Notes: generated by a model not told the origin, from the letters alone. A DNA stretch of 64,000 nucleotides from Dasypus novemcinctus (GCF_030445035.2 NC_080673.1:175813216-175877215); one strand, 5' to 3'; shown: positions 46,961 through 57,515, counted from the stretch's first letter. Numbers and translations: made by a program.

Positions 46961-48620
46961 ATACCCAATTATCCATTAGTCAATGTCATAACTCTCTACG
47001 ACTTTATTATGATGCTGCTTTGAATCTGCCTTTCATTAAGGTAACCACACCCACCTTGTCTCTGGTGATTAATTGCCCATACTTGACTTTTACCTGACCG
47101 AGATCTGATCATCCCCATAATGTTTAAAGATTCTAAGTCCATTTCAGCCTTCCCTACAGTAATGTCTGGACTACAATGTAAAGCAAACACAGAGCTCTTC
47201 GTGGAATATGGAGTCTTACAAATTTATTCCTCAAAGTCTTGGTTAAAGCTGTGTCCTCTGAATATTCCTGTTGTAGGTGGGGAGGTCTTAAATGGTAAAT
47301 CCATTCTAGCATTCCAATCTCTCTAAGCCTTTGAATTCCCTTTTCTACTGTATACCAAGGCAAATCCATTATCTCAACCTCTGACAGGCTAGGCCATCTT
47401 TTGGTCCATGTTTTAGTCAGCCACCAAACGTACTGTTAGAGCCCTTTCTAACCCCTCAAGCTATGGTGTTGAATCCAGAATTTCTGCTTAGTGGGTCCAT
47501 ATCAATAAAATCAGTGTGGTTCAAACTTATATTGTTTCCACTATTATCCCATACCCTTAGTATCCATTCCCACACATATTTCTCTGATTTCTATCTATAT
47601 AAATTAGAAAACTCATGCAAATTTTTCAGAGTATAGCATACTACCTCATGAGTCACACTTTGTATTTCACCTTTGGGTGCTTGTTGTGATTTTAAGCAAA
47701 TAATAGGTCTTGAAGAGAAGAAGGATATTAGAGGTGGGTAAGGAGAAGAATCAGAAATGTCTTGCAAGCTACTGTTTCAGGAAATTCCTTTACATTTTCT
47801 TCTGAAGATAAGGGATTAATCTCTTCAGGCAGGGGTTGGAAGGCAGGTGCCTCGGGGAAGACTGAAGGCTGGGCAGTGTATGCTGGAATTTGGCTGGTAC
47901 CTGCCTCAGGGTAGGAAGGAGGTCCAGACTCCCTGGGGCAGGCTGGAGGCTTAGTTATACAAGGTTGACAAGGTGTGGTCTCCACAGGGCAGGACAGTGC
48001 ATGTTTATATGGTAAAGTCTCAGCAGAATTTGGAGTTCCAATGCCCCCACCAATATTATTATCATCCTGTATGTCTATCCCAATCCTCTGGGTTCCACTC
48101 CTTTCCAATCAATGTCTTCACTTTAACTGCAGAAACACTGTGAGGTTGAAATTTTAAATCCTTTTGTAATTCTCCTACTCATACAATGAAAGCCTGTGTT
48201 TGGTTCTCAGATATCTCAAGCCTGTTGCAGCATGAGCCAAGATTTTCTTTCAGAGCACATAGAAAATTATACACATTCATGCATCATTTAATTTTCAAAT
48301 TTGAAATCTTTGGTTTATCTCTTTCTTTTGTAACTGTATCCAGAGTATCTAGGAGAGGACAGCCAAAATCATTATACCTTTTGGCTCTACCAAACTCTCT
48401 TAAGGTGTTGCAAACATACTTCTTGTAAGTTTGGAAGTAGGGGAATCCAGTGATATTTTGTGTATCTCCATTGCCAACTCACACCATGAGCTGTAAGTAG
48501 CCTCTTCATTATTGGAAAGGGAGTCATTAGTAACCTTGAGCCCAATTAGAGTAGAGAGCCAATTACAAAACTCCCAGAACCACCTCAGACATCCATGTTT
48601 AAGAATCTGTTCCTCAAGAA
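46961..48620 (-). pseudogene. ERVL gag remnant
   Basis: Several broken minus frames lie between primer site and protease: 48400-48636 (amino end, starting just after the primer site), 47728-48108 (126 aa, strongly proline-rich linker with PCQP, PACPRESGPPSYPEAG), 47154-47369 (PWYTVEKGIQRLREIGMLEW, LRNKFVRL) and 46996-47190 (KAEMDLESLNIMGMIRSRSG). The content and order fit ERVL gag. A 1.65-kb span with at least four frame breaks. Confidence 0.8.
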
Positions 48621-48635
48621 CCAGTCCCAGTACCA
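48621..48635 (-). promoter_or_regulatory. ERVL primer binding site (tRNA-Leu type)
   Basis: On the minus strand TGGTACTGGGACTGG starts three bases after the 5' LTR. It agrees with a tRNA-Leu-type site TGGTACCAGGAGTGG at 12 of 15 positions, matching the origin of the name ERV-L. Confidence 0.75.
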
Positions 48636-48638
48636 AAC

Positions 48639-49088
48639 TATATTAGTCAGGGTTCTCTAGGGAAACAGAATCAACTGGAAATATCTGTAAACAGTATGAG
48701 ATTTTATAAATGTCTCTCATATGACTATGGTAATGCACAACTCCAGGTTCCACAGAGAGCCTGCAAACCAGAGTCTCTGATGAAAACCCAATGAAGTTCC
48801 TGATGAGTTTCTGGGAGGCATTTGCTGTCAAAAGATGAGCTAAGTAATTCTCTCTGAATGCTGGAATCACTTCCCCTTTTAGGGCATTCAACTAATTGGA
48901 TAAAGCATCACTCATTTCTGAGAGCAATCTCCCTGGTTGATGTGGATATAATCAGCCACAGATGCAGTAAACTCACTAATGACTAAAATCCATAAATGGC
49001 CTTGTATTACAATTAGCCCAGTGCTTGCTTGACTAAACAACTGGACACAATTACCTGGCTGAGTTGGCACATTTGCCTAACCACCACA
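48639..49088 (-). repeat. 5' LTR of ERVL provirus
   Basis: 450 bp. Plus strand TATATTAGTCAGGGTTCTCTAG (terminal TG mutated to TA) to CTAACCACCACA. It is colinear with the 3' LTR at 42280 and the solo LTR at 8414. Confidence 0.92.
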
Positions 49089-49739
49089 GTTCTCAGATAT
49101 TTTCTTCTATTGAATAGGCTGCCTTTTCACTTTCTTGACAAGCTGCTTTGAAGAACAAAAGCTTTTAATTTTGAGGAAGTTCCATTAATCTATTTTTTTC
49201 TTTCACTGCTCACACTTTGGGTGTAAAATTTATGAAACCATTTCCTACTACAAGATTTCATAGATGCTTCCTTGTATTATCTTCTAAGAACGTTTGGCCT
49301 TGACTCTTACATTTAGGTCTTTAAGTTGAATTGATTTAATTTTTGTATAGGACATGAAATGGTGATCCTCTCTCAAATTTTTGGAATTGATTATCTAGTT
49401 CTCCCAGCACCACTTGTAGAAAAGGTCATTCTGTCCCAGTTGAGTGGGCTTTGTGGCCTTGTGTATTAACAGTTGGCTGGATATGCAATGATCTATATCA
49501 GAACTCTCACTTCAGTTCAACTGGTCAGTCTTTCTATCCTTGTGTCATTACCATGCATTTTTGTCCACTGTACCTTTGTGGTATGCTTTATAGACAGGTA
49601 GTATGATTCTTCCAATTTTGTTTTTCTTATCCAATATGTCACAAATCCATTTTAGACCATCCAGTCTTCTCTAGCTTTTCAATTTTGCTTATTACATCCT
49701 AACATAGTGTATAATTTACTGCTCCTCATGTATTATTTA

Positions 49740-49872
49740 CTCTCTCTCCCTGGGGATAGAATCTCTTTGATAAAAGGAATTTATGCTTATGTCACTGATG
49801 TATTTTAAGTCTTGAAATTTAGCTAGCATAGATATGTGATCAAAAGTATTTTTTCAATGAATGCATGAGTTC
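49740..49872 (+). repeat. Possible L2 3' end fragment
   Basis: 'ctctccctggggatagaatctctttgataaaaggaatttatgcttatgtcactgatgtatt...caaaagtattttttcaatgaatgcatgag' follows the L2 3' pattern loosely. Confidence 0.45.
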
Positions 49873-50123
49873 ACAATGAAGCATTATACTTCAGTTCTAG
49901 AGCTACCACGAACCATTTACAAAATGAAACTATGGCAAGTTTGAATGTGATTTAGAAAGTTTGTATAGGCATAAACTGGGTGTGAAGAAGGAAGAGGAGA
50001 ACTGACCTAATGGGACATGAAAAATGGTGAAGGATCAAAAGGAAGGAGGAGGAGAAGAGAGGAAAAGGGGGAAAAAAGTAGATTACAAAATTAAGAATTC
50101 TCCGAAGTCCCTAAATTCATATC
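49873..50123. other. Unannotated DNA
   Basis: A purine-rich patch (49980-50080, GGAGGAGGAG-like) with no identity. Confidence 0.4.
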
Positions 50124-50599
50124 TGTTTTAGTTTCCTAGGATGCTCAAGGAAATATCATGAAATAATTTGAGTTGAATAGTGGGAATTTATTTCTCAAGG
50201 TTTTGAATCTTGGAAAATATACAAACCAAGGTATCAGTGAGGTGATATTTCTCCCCAGACTGTGGCATTTGGAGCTGGCTGCTGCTGATCCCTGTTTCCT
50301 CTGTCACATGGCAAGGCACATGGCAACCTCTCCTTGTTTCTTCCTTCTCTTCCAGGCTCTGTTTCAGCTTCTTGCTTCCTAGGGCTTTCTCTCTCTCTCT
50401 CCCTTTACCCCTCTCTCTGTCTTTCTCTCTTTCTGTGTCAATTTCATTTCACTTATAAAGGCCTCTGAAAATAGGATTAAAACCCATCCTGATTGAGGTT
50501 GACCACACCCTAACTGAAATACTCTAATCAAATACTTACAATGGTTTCATACCCACAGAAATGGACTAGAATTAGGAAAATACATTTCAAACCACTACA
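50124..50599 (-). mobile_element. MaLR-type LTR, antisense
   Basis: The minus strand starts TGTAGTGGTTTGAAATGTATTTTCC and contains 'tcctattttcagaggcctttataagtgaaat' and a GAGAGAAAG-rich centre, ending 'cctaggaaactaaaaca'. It is a relative of the LTR at 7567, in the opposite orientation. The pyrimidine run at 50381-50440 is its expanded purine core. The expected 5-bp flanking duplication is not clear. Confidence 0.8.
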
Positions 50600-51245
50600 A
50601 TGACCCTTATGTTCCTTGGTTGTTTATCTCTTCTGGTTTACTTTAAAAATCCTGTAATAGTCTCTCCTATATTATTACATTAAGGTGTATATTTCCCCAG
50701 ACATTTATAAAGGGCATTCCCATTTCGACAACAAAAAAGCATGATGAGCAATTATGGAAATCAGGAAATCTACTATAAAATATTTTTCTTTAGTTAAATA
50801 ATAATATGAACAATTATGGATTGAAATAATTTTGATAGTAAGCAATGATTGTTATTTCTTAAAATGAATACAACCCATTTACATCTGAAATATTTATTTG
50901 ATATTTCAAGGGGACATTTTTTTCTCTCATTTCCTATCAAAATTACTAAAATAAAGTTGGAGGTGTTAGATGTTATTTAGTAAAATATCATTGCTCTTCT
51001 ACAATAGCAATAATGAGTTGATTTGATTCCCATTTTGACCTTTGTAGAAACAATAAATGTTAATGAGGCACTCATTTTGTTTCTGGACTTATTCACATTC
51101 TAAAAAAGCTTTTAAAAATTCACCTGCTGACATCTGCGGTGCTCAAAGTCCTTACATAACAGTTGAGAGCTTCACTATCAATGATGTACAAAAAATTTCT
51201 GTGCTGACAAAATATAAACTTGCAATTCTAAAACCACAACTGAAA
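50600..51245. other. Unannotated DNA
   Basis: AT-rich, no feature recognised. Confidence 0.45.
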
Positions 51246-51263
51246 AAAAAATCAGTGAAAACA

Positions 51264-51373
51264 GTGCTTGCTTCAGGAGCACATATACTAAAATTGAAAT
51301 GATACCGAAAAGATTATCATGACCCCTGCAGAAGGATGACATGCAAATTCGTGAAGAGTTCCATATGTTTTTT
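51264..51373 (+). pseudogene. U6 snRNA pseudogene
   Basis: It begins GTGCTTGCTTCAGGAGCACA and includes ACATATACTAAAATTG, GATTATCATGACCCCTGC, AAGGATGACATGCAAATTCG and TTCCATATG followed by a T run. It is full length with about a dozen substitutions from U6, several being C-to-T or G-to-A CpG-type changes. Upstream there is only an A-rich target-site sequence and no recognisable TATA or proximal element, so it is a retropseudogene, not an expressed U6 gene. Confidence 0.95.
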
Positions 51374-51945
51374 GACAGAGGTGTGTTGTTTGGAAATCCT
51401 TCACATGTGCATGATTGTTCTGTAAGTTTACAATTTCTGTCATAAAAATATATTTAAAAAATAACAATAGGGTGCACTGGGAAAAATACATCAAATGTAA
51501 ATTAAGGACTATAATTAGTAGTGAGATTTTCAGAATAATCTTTCATAAGTTGTTACGAATGTCTCATGACAATGCAAGATGTTGGTGGAGGCTTGATCTA
51601 TGTGGCCCTTATCCTTATATGATGTTATGCATATTTGCTTTGTAAGTTCACAACTTTTTCTATATCCTTATTGTTCATGCATGTTCATGTATAAATGATA
51701 TAAAATAATAATAATAATAATAGGGTTGGTTGGGGGAAATACTTTTGTTAGCAGTAATATTTTGAGGATGCTCTTTAATCATTAGTTAAAAATGTTTAAC
51801 AACCATGCAAGGTATTGGTGGTATGGTGAGGTATGAGAACTCTGTATATTGTCATATATGCTTGTTCTATAAGTTCACAATTATTACTATATACTTATTG
51901 GTTATGGATGTTCATGTAGGAATGATATGCTTCAATATATTTTTT
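51374..51945 (+). repeat. Tandem L1 3'-end units
   Basis: The stretch 'tgatt/tgcttgttctgtaagtt(t/c)acaatt' followed by an A-rich run recurs at about 51410, 51635 and 51868. Each is preceded in units two and three by 'gttacgaatgtctcatgacaatgcaagatgttggtgg' or its variant, and followed by an (AATA)n or AAAAA tail and 'taggg(t)tg..tgggg/aaaata'. So one partial and two fuller units of about 230-250 bp lie head to tail. Confidence 0.7.
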
Positions 51946-52274
51946 AAAAAATCAGTGAAAACACTCTGAACCAGAAGTAGAATTTTTAAAAAAAATTTCT
52001 GATTAATGTATGGATTCTATGAAAGTAACTGAACATATAAGACAGATTAAGTGATGAAGGACATTGAATACTAGGATTGAAGTATATCCTTTTGTTTAGT
52101 ACTCATTAATTACAGCTTGAAATTTTTAAATTTTTAATTTGTTTTTAATATTCAGGTAATGGCCTGTATTGGGGAAAAAATTAATGAGTATTGTTCAAAC
52201 CTAAAAGTGAAAATATCATGCAGGAAGCTTTGTTAATCAGCACACCAATGCCTTACTGGTCAGCACTTCATATT

Positions 52275-52616
52275 TCAGGAACAGTGATGAGAGCTTGAAC
52301 AGTGGGCACATTGGGAATGTTTTATAAGAAATAAGAACAGGTAGGGTGTATTCCAGGGAGTATTGTAGCCCTCCTGGAAGCTGGCCACCTTCTCAAGGAA
52401 TTGACACACAAGCCTTGGAAAGTCCTGCCCAGTGAATGTTATGTTTCTTCCTGGGAAAGCTGGCCACTTCCTCAGCTGATGCAGTACTTGCAAGTTGTCA
52501 TCTCTAGTATCAAGTTCATTGATTATGAGCTCAATAAAAGGGACTAGTCTCTGGTCAGGCCAGTTGAAGTCCCACCCTGGGAGAGGGTGCTCCACACAGG
52601 TGTTGCTTTCAATCAA
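52275..52616 (-). pseudogene. Unidentified 113-aa ORF, possible retrocopy fragment
   Basis: A minus-strand frame of good complexity: HPLPGWDFNWPDQRLVPFIE, then LDTRDDNLQVLHQLRKW, then GQDFPRLVCQFLEKVASFQE; its composition (W, C, P, D balanced) looks protein-like. The last 20 residues turn hydrophobic and Cys/Ser/His-rich, suggesting the true frame is lost there. Upstream on the minus strand the same frame has stops. I do not recognise the family; it may be part of a processed pseudogene or a retroelement gag-like gene. It abuts the tandem array at 52606. Confidence 0.4.
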
Positions 52617-53225
52617 GATTCTGGTATCAGCTGCTGATTCAGGGCTTCCCAGCCATGAGCTAGATGTTGGTGAGTTTTTATGTGAGACTATTCTATTTCT
52701 CTGTTATTTTGTGACTCTGATCAATATTGATTTAATCTTCTCACTGATTATGGTATTCTTGTTTCTCAGAGTAATTAACAGGATAGACTTATTAAACTAG
52801 ATATGCATATATATATATATATATTTTGCATCCAATTGGGACTCTGGTTGGAGGTGGGCCAGGTATGTCAGTGTGTTCCCCGGTTTGGTGAGCTTGTGAA
52901 TGTATGTATGCATATCGTGAGGGATTGGGATATAGCAGTTGGACTCCTATTTATACTCAATCCTTCACTTATTTTGTATTCTTTCAATTAACAAAAATTC
53001 ACTAACTAGATATATAAACATATATTTATATTGCATCGATTGGGATTCTGCCCAGAGGTGGGTCAGGTTCGTCAGTGTGTCCCCTGGTTTGGTGAGTTTA
53101 TATCTTTAGTACATATATTATAAAGGATTATGATGCAGTGTTGGACCCCTGTTTGTAGACAATCCTTTGCCTATTTTATATTCTCCCAATTACTAACAAA
53201 AGTTTAATAAAATAAATAAATATAT
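52606..53225. repeat. About 205-bp tandem array, 2-3 units
   Basis: Units start 'gcatc(c)(a/g)attggga(c/t)tctg' at 52828 and 53033. Both then read 'gaggtggg(c/t)caggt', 'gtcagtgtg', 'cc(c/t)ggtttggtgag', 'gttgga(c/c)(t/c)cct(a/g)tttata', 'tcaatcctt', and end with 'caatta..aacaaaa' and 'ata' runs. A more diverged first unit probably spans 52606-52827 ('caatcaagattctgg', 'gttggtgagttttta', 'agagtaattaac', 'aaactagatatg'). The unit junctions contain (TA)n. Confidence 0.75.
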
Positions 53226-53524
53226 GTCTGTGTATTGTTTTCTTATACTTGAGTTAATTGAGTTATTATATCAATATCATTTGATATAAATGCATTAGAA
53301 AATCATCTTATCTAGCAGAGCAGGGCCTTTTAATTTTTTTCTCAGAAAAAAAATGTGTATTAAATTAGATTTTAAAAAAGGGTCGCTTAGACCAATATAA
53401 AGTGAAGATGAACAGCAATGAAGGTCCTAGTGACATGAGGCTAAATTGAAAAAATGTACATAAATTAATAAAATATAATGGAAATAAAACATTATATTCA
53501 TAATTTGAATGACTCCTGTCCATT
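53226..53524. other. Unannotated DNA
   Basis: AT-rich, nothing recognised. Confidence 0.4.
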
Positions 53525-54088
53525 TGAGATAGGTAGAATAATGGACCCAAAAAGATGTCTATGACCTAATCCCTAGTAGATGTTAACATATGATATTACT
53601 AGACAAAGGGGAATTTAGGTAGTAGATGAAATTAAGATTGATGATCAGCTGACCCTAAAGTAAGGATATTATCCTGGATTACCCAGAGGGCCTCAATGCT
53701 ATCTCAAATGCCCTTTAAAGTAGAAGAGAGAGTCAGAAGAGAAGGTTAGAGTAATGGGATATGGTAAGAACTCAAACTATAGTTGCTGGTTTGAAGATGA
53801 GGAAGAGGACCATAAGCCAAAGAATGTGGAAAAACTCTAAAAGTTGGAAAAAGTAAGGGAGAAGATGAATTCTCCCCTATAGCTTCTGGTAGGAACACAG
53901 CCTTGATTTTATTATTTCTTCTCTTCTGTTTGCTTTGCTCTAATGTTTATTAATATGACTTTATTTTAGACCAGTGAAACTAATTTTGGTTTTCTGATTT
54001 CCAGAAATGTAAAATAATAAATATAAAAATAAATATACCATAAATTTGTGGCAATTTGTTATACCAGCCATATAAAATAAATGTAACA
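53525..54088 (+). mobile_element. MLT1-type MaLR LTR
   Basis: 'aataatggacccaaaaagatgtctatgacctaatccctagtag', 'tatcctggattacccagagggcctcaatg', 'ctcccctatagcttctggtaggaacacagccttgatttta' and 'taaatttgtggcaatttgttata' follow the MLT1 LTR consensus in order on the plus strand. A ~45-bp T-rich addition lies after 'gattttatt' (53912). This is a pan-placental, old insertion. Confidence 0.9.
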
Positions 54089-54269
54089 ATTCTCTTATGA
54101 ATTTAGCTTTCACACTCAGAATTATTTTCTGAGTAGCTTTCCTCTCTTTTTTTTTAATGCATGCATGAATATTTAGTTTACCTTATTTTATTTCCCTTTA
54201 TTCTGATTCAGTAAAAAAATAATAGGTTGAAATTCTTTAAATCATCTTACATCATTTCTGAAGTGGGTA
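54089..54269. other. Unannotated DNA
   Basis: Short AT-rich spacer. Confidence 0.4.
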
Positions 54270-55175
54270 TTCATTTTTTAAAAATATATTTTATATTTAT
54301 TTTTATTTTTAAAAGATACATAGATTACATAAAATGTTACATAAAAATATATAGGGGATTCCCATATGTCCCACTCCTCACACCTTCCACTTTTCCCACA
54401 TTAACAACTTCTTTCATTAGTGTGGTATATTCATTGCAATTGATGAACACATTTTGGAGCATCACCATACAGCATGGATTATATTTTACATTGTAGTTTA
54501 CACTCTCTCCCATTCCTTCTGTAGGTTATGCCAGGATATATAGCGTCCTGTGTCTGTCTTTATAATGTCATTCAAGACAATCCAAGTCCTGAAAATGCCC
54601 ACATATTACACCTCTTTTTCCCTCTCCCTGACTTCAGCACCTCCAGTGGCCACTATCTCCACGTCAATGATATAATTTCTTCCTTTGTTAGAATCACAAT
54701 AAGTTAGAATAGAACACCAGTAACTTCACTCTAGTCCATATTTTATTCCCCAATCCTGAGGGTTATGGGATGGTGATGCCCACTCCATCTCTAAATGAGA
54801 GAGGGCTTCGATCCCACATGGCTGAGGGATGGGACATTTTTGCTTGTTGTTGTAGACCCTCTAGGTTCCTTGGTGTGGTTGTTGCCCATCCTTTCCTCCT
54901 TGTTAGTTGTCCAGGGTAATTCCAATGAACTGGAGAGTAGGTGCTGAAACTACATTGAGACTCAGGGCCCAGCTAGCACATGGACAGCCCAGAGAATTCA
55001 GTCTCTTGGACATACATCTTCCAACTCTAGAACGAACAGTAGGTTCAATAAAAGGGACAGAAGAGGGATGTATAGAGAAGTCACATCTGAGTCCAGCTCT
55101 GTCACACTCAGAAGCACAAACTCCAAGCAAGGTCCACTAGCAAGGCACCAAACTCCCAAGTGCCTTGAAGAAGCA
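54270..55175 (-). mobile_element. Xenarthran-type L1 3' UTR, antisense
   Basis: A T/A-rich tail, then 'aaaagatacatagattacataaaatgttacata', 'gattcccatatgtccc', 'gtctttataatgtcattcaagacaatccaagtcctgaaaatgcccaca' and 'tcatctgagtcc'-type text to 'agtgccttgaagaag'. Colinear with 9098-9616 plus 12105-12296. The 106-aa minus frame at 54998-55318 lies partly in it. Confidence 0.85.
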
Positions 55176-55455
55176 AACTTCCATATTGTGGGGAAAGGCT
55201 CTTGTGTGAGGGAATGGTGAGAGGTCTCAAGGAGCTGAGAATGATCCTGCAATTGATAGTTAGCAAGAAAATGACAACCGCCATTATCTAACATAAAGGA
55301 ACTAAATTTTGCCTCCAAGTGAGCACAGAAGAAGCTTCAGAATCTAACAGTTACATGAGATTCCTGATGCTTCAAACCTGAGATAATAAATGTGTTTTGT
55401 TTTAAGTTGTTGAATTGGTATTAATTTTTTATTTAGCAACAGAAAACAATTTTAT
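55176..55455 (+). mobile_element. MLT1-type LTR 3' part
   Basis: 'gaggtctcaaggagctgagaatgatcctgcaattgatagttagcaagaaaatg', 'aaggaactaaattttgcc' and 'gagataataaatgtgttttgttttaagttgttgaat' match the 3' half of an MLT1 LTR. The 5' half is missing, replaced by the L1 to its left. Confidence 0.78.
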
Positions 55456-56164
55456 GCTCATAGCATTTCCCCAAAACTCTGTCCTCCTTGACACAGCTAT
55501 GCATTTTTACCAATTTTATCTACTCATGGTCCCCTATCATGTATAACGCAAGTAAGTCTGGGTCCTAGTGTTAACTCTTGATCTTCACACTGTAATTTGT
55601 TAGAAATTAAGCTTAGCATTTCATTGTATTCCAAAAATAGATTTAATGTAGCAAAATACTCATTAAAGGTAGATACTTCATTGAAAACATTATGGAGCAT
55701 TGAGGAAGAATATATGCATGGCATGCCATACAACAAAATAATAAAAATAAATTCTGTAAATATTTCCTCATGTCGGTCTTAATTCATTCTAGCAAAGTTT
55801 TCCTTCCCTTACCAGGCTAAGACTTGCATCTAAAAGCAACTTTCTCTATCCTAAGTATGCTCATTTTTTACTCAAACTATTGTGATTTTGCCTGATTTGA
55901 GTCCTTCCTGGCCTAGATTCTCATTTTTTTCCACTTATCTTTTTATTACTCTTTCCACAGAGATGAAACTTGTGGTATAATTCTAACCTTCCCTCTTTCT
56001 ATTTAAAACATAACTTAAAACTTTTTGGACTCAGAGCATTTTATACACTGAAAACTTATTGAGCATTCCAAAGAGCTATTATTATCTGAGTTATATGTGC
56101 CCACTTTTGCCACACTGGAAATAACAGTGGCTGTGGTAGATCAAAATGTTTCCCATATTAGACA
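55456..56164. other. Unannotated DNA
   Basis: No feature recognised. Confidence 0.45.
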
Positions 56165-57120
56165 TGCTTTTTTAAAAATTTATGTTCTTAAAGAAACATT
56201 AGATTACACAAATACTGCAGAAAAAATATAGGATATTCCTATATTTGCCTATATTCCCCATTCCCTCCCTCTCCCATACATTCCCACCTTAAAAACATCC
56301 TTCATTAATGTAGAATATTTGCTACAACTGGTGAACATATATTGAAGCATTGTCATTAATCATGGATTTTTGTTTACATTGTAGTTTACACTCTGCCCTG
56401 CACAATTTTTTTGCATTTATTTTGTATGTATTTATTTTTCCCTCTTCCCCCTTGCGGCTTGCTTGTTGTTTTGCTCTCTGTATCCATATGCTGTGCACTC
56501 TTCTGTGTTTTTACTTGTCTCCCTTTTTGTTGTGTCACCTTGCTGAGTCAACTCTCCATGGTGCTTGCAGGCCAGGTGGCTCTCCATGGGATGCAGGGGA
56601 GCCTGCCTTCACAAGGAGGCCCCAGGATGCAAACCCAGGGCCTCCCAGATGGTAGACAGGAGCCCAACTGATTGAGCAACAGCCACTTTCCTGTCCTGCA
56701 CAATTTTGTAAGTTATGACAAACTATTTAATGGCCTGTATTCATTATTGCAATGTCATGCAGGAGAATTACAGTGTCCTGAAAATGCTCCCATATTACAT
56801 CTCTTTTTCCCTGTTTCTCCCTTCAGAACCTCCCATGGACACTGCCTTCATATCAATGATAAAAGTTATTCCATTGCTAGAATAACAATAAATCTATAGT
56901 AGAACAATAAGTCTACTGTAGCCCATTGTTCATTCCTCAGACTTGAGTATTGGGGATGGTGATGCCCACTCTGCCTCTAATTGAGTGGGGACTTAGATTC
57001 CATGGAGCAGATGGATGGAACTATCTTGCTTGCAATTTCAGACTCTCTGTTCCTTGGGATGGGTGTTGTCCGTAATCATCACCTTATTGGTTGTTCTGAG
57101 TGACTCTGGATTGTCCTGGG
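56165..57120 (-). mobile_element. L1 3' UTR, antisense, with a SINE inside
   Basis: 'cttaaagaaacattagattacacaaatactgcagaaaaaatatagg', 'aacatatattgaagcattgtcattaatcatgg' and, after the SINE, 'tggcctgtattcattattgcaatgtcatgcagg', 'gatggtgatgcccactctgcctctaattgagtgggg'. Same subtype as the copy at 39222. The arms are 56165-56409 and 56695-57120. Confidence 0.85.
56410..56694 (-). mobile_element. DAS-type SINE, antisense
   Basis: The plus strand runs from a T-rich tail ('ttttgcatttattttgtatgtatttattttt') to 'cccaactgattgagcaacagccact', the complement of the tRNA-like head. It is flanked by a perfect 13-bp duplication cctgcacaatttt (56397-56409 and 56695-56707). The 101- and 86-aa plus frames here are antisense readings of the SINE. 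Confidence 0.9.
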
Positions 57121-57515
57121 TGAGACATGTTCTTACTATCCACTACTGTGGATATGACAACAGTGTTAATAGGTTATCTTGAAGATGTTATTTTTGGTTA
57201 AGATGTAAATCAAGTGAATTAGGTTGATACTTAATCTAGATTATTGGAGCCCTTTATAAGCAGAAGAAATTCAGACATAGTGAGAGAAAGCCATGGGGAG
57301 AATTTAGAAGCAAGAAGTCAATGAAAACTGGAAGAGAAATGAGAGAACACCTTGTAATGGTGGGAAAGCCAAGGAGGCCAAGGACATCTGGCTACCAAAC
57401 TCTGACGGAAGTAAGTCTTTCACCCTCTGAAACCATGAGCCAATAAATTCCTCTTGTTAAGCCAATCCATTGTGTGGCATTTATCTTTGAAGACTGGCAA
57501 CAACCTGAGACAACT
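57121..57515 (+). mobile_element. MaLR-type LTR, 5'-truncated
   Basis: 'acatgttcttactatccactactgtgg', 'ttattggagccctttataagcagaag', 'gtgagagaaagccatgggg' and 'gagccaataaattcctcttgttaagccaatccattgtgtggcattt' match the MaLR-like LTR family of the 7567 copy in order. The expected start is missing. Confidence 0.75.

Larger units (their letters stand above)
42280..49088 (-). mobile_element. ERVL provirus, full length, decayed
   Basis: A 6.8-kb class III endogenous retrovirus on the minus strand. The LTRs are 48639-49088 (5') and 42280-42730 (3'), both MLT2-like, with a 5-bp target duplication gttcc/gttct (42275-42279 and 49089-49093). Order on the minus strand: primer site, gag, protease, reverse transcriptase, RNase H, integrase, dUTPase, purine tract, 3' LTR. 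There is no env, as expected of ERVL. All genes are broken by stops and frameshifts, and the two LTRs differ at roughly a fifth of positions by eye, so the insertion is old. A short L1 lies in the RT region. Confidence 0.95.
40969..49690 (-). mobile_element. L1 antisense, split by an ERVL provirus
   Basis: A poly(T) (40970-40983) precedes the complement of L1 3' UTR ('aagctttaggttacagaaaagtcacat', 'acataagttctttaagatttatccattc', 'gcaattatgaataaagcagcaatgaaca', 'ctccacagtggctgcatc'). After the provirus the same element resumes at 49089 with complement of the ORF2 3' end ('ggctgccttttcactttcttgac', 'acatttaggtcttt', 'ctcccagcaccacttgtagaaaagg'). It shows that the provirus landed in a pre-existing L1. 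No usable ORF remains. Confidence 0.85.
51246..51963 (+). mobile_element. U6-L1 chimeric retrosequence
   Basis: A perfect 18-bp duplication, aaaaaatcagtgaaaaca, lies at 51246-51263 and 51946-51963. Between them is a U6 snRNA copy (51264-51373) joined directly to L1 3'-end sequence that ends A-rich at the right duplication. L1 reverse transcriptase is known to switch from L1 RNA to U6 RNA, giving 5' U6 - 3' L1 chimeras. Here the L1 part is unusual: its terminal ~230-bp unit occurs about three times in tandem (see the separate entry). Confidence 0.85.

Noticed and set aside
51264..51373. Functional U6 snRNA gene
   Set aside because: It has many substitutions, an A-rich target duplication directly upstream instead of a U6 promoter, and is fused to L1 sequence.
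56350..56671. 101- and 86-aa plus-strand ORFs
   Set aside because: Antisense reading of a DAS-type SINE inserted in an L1.
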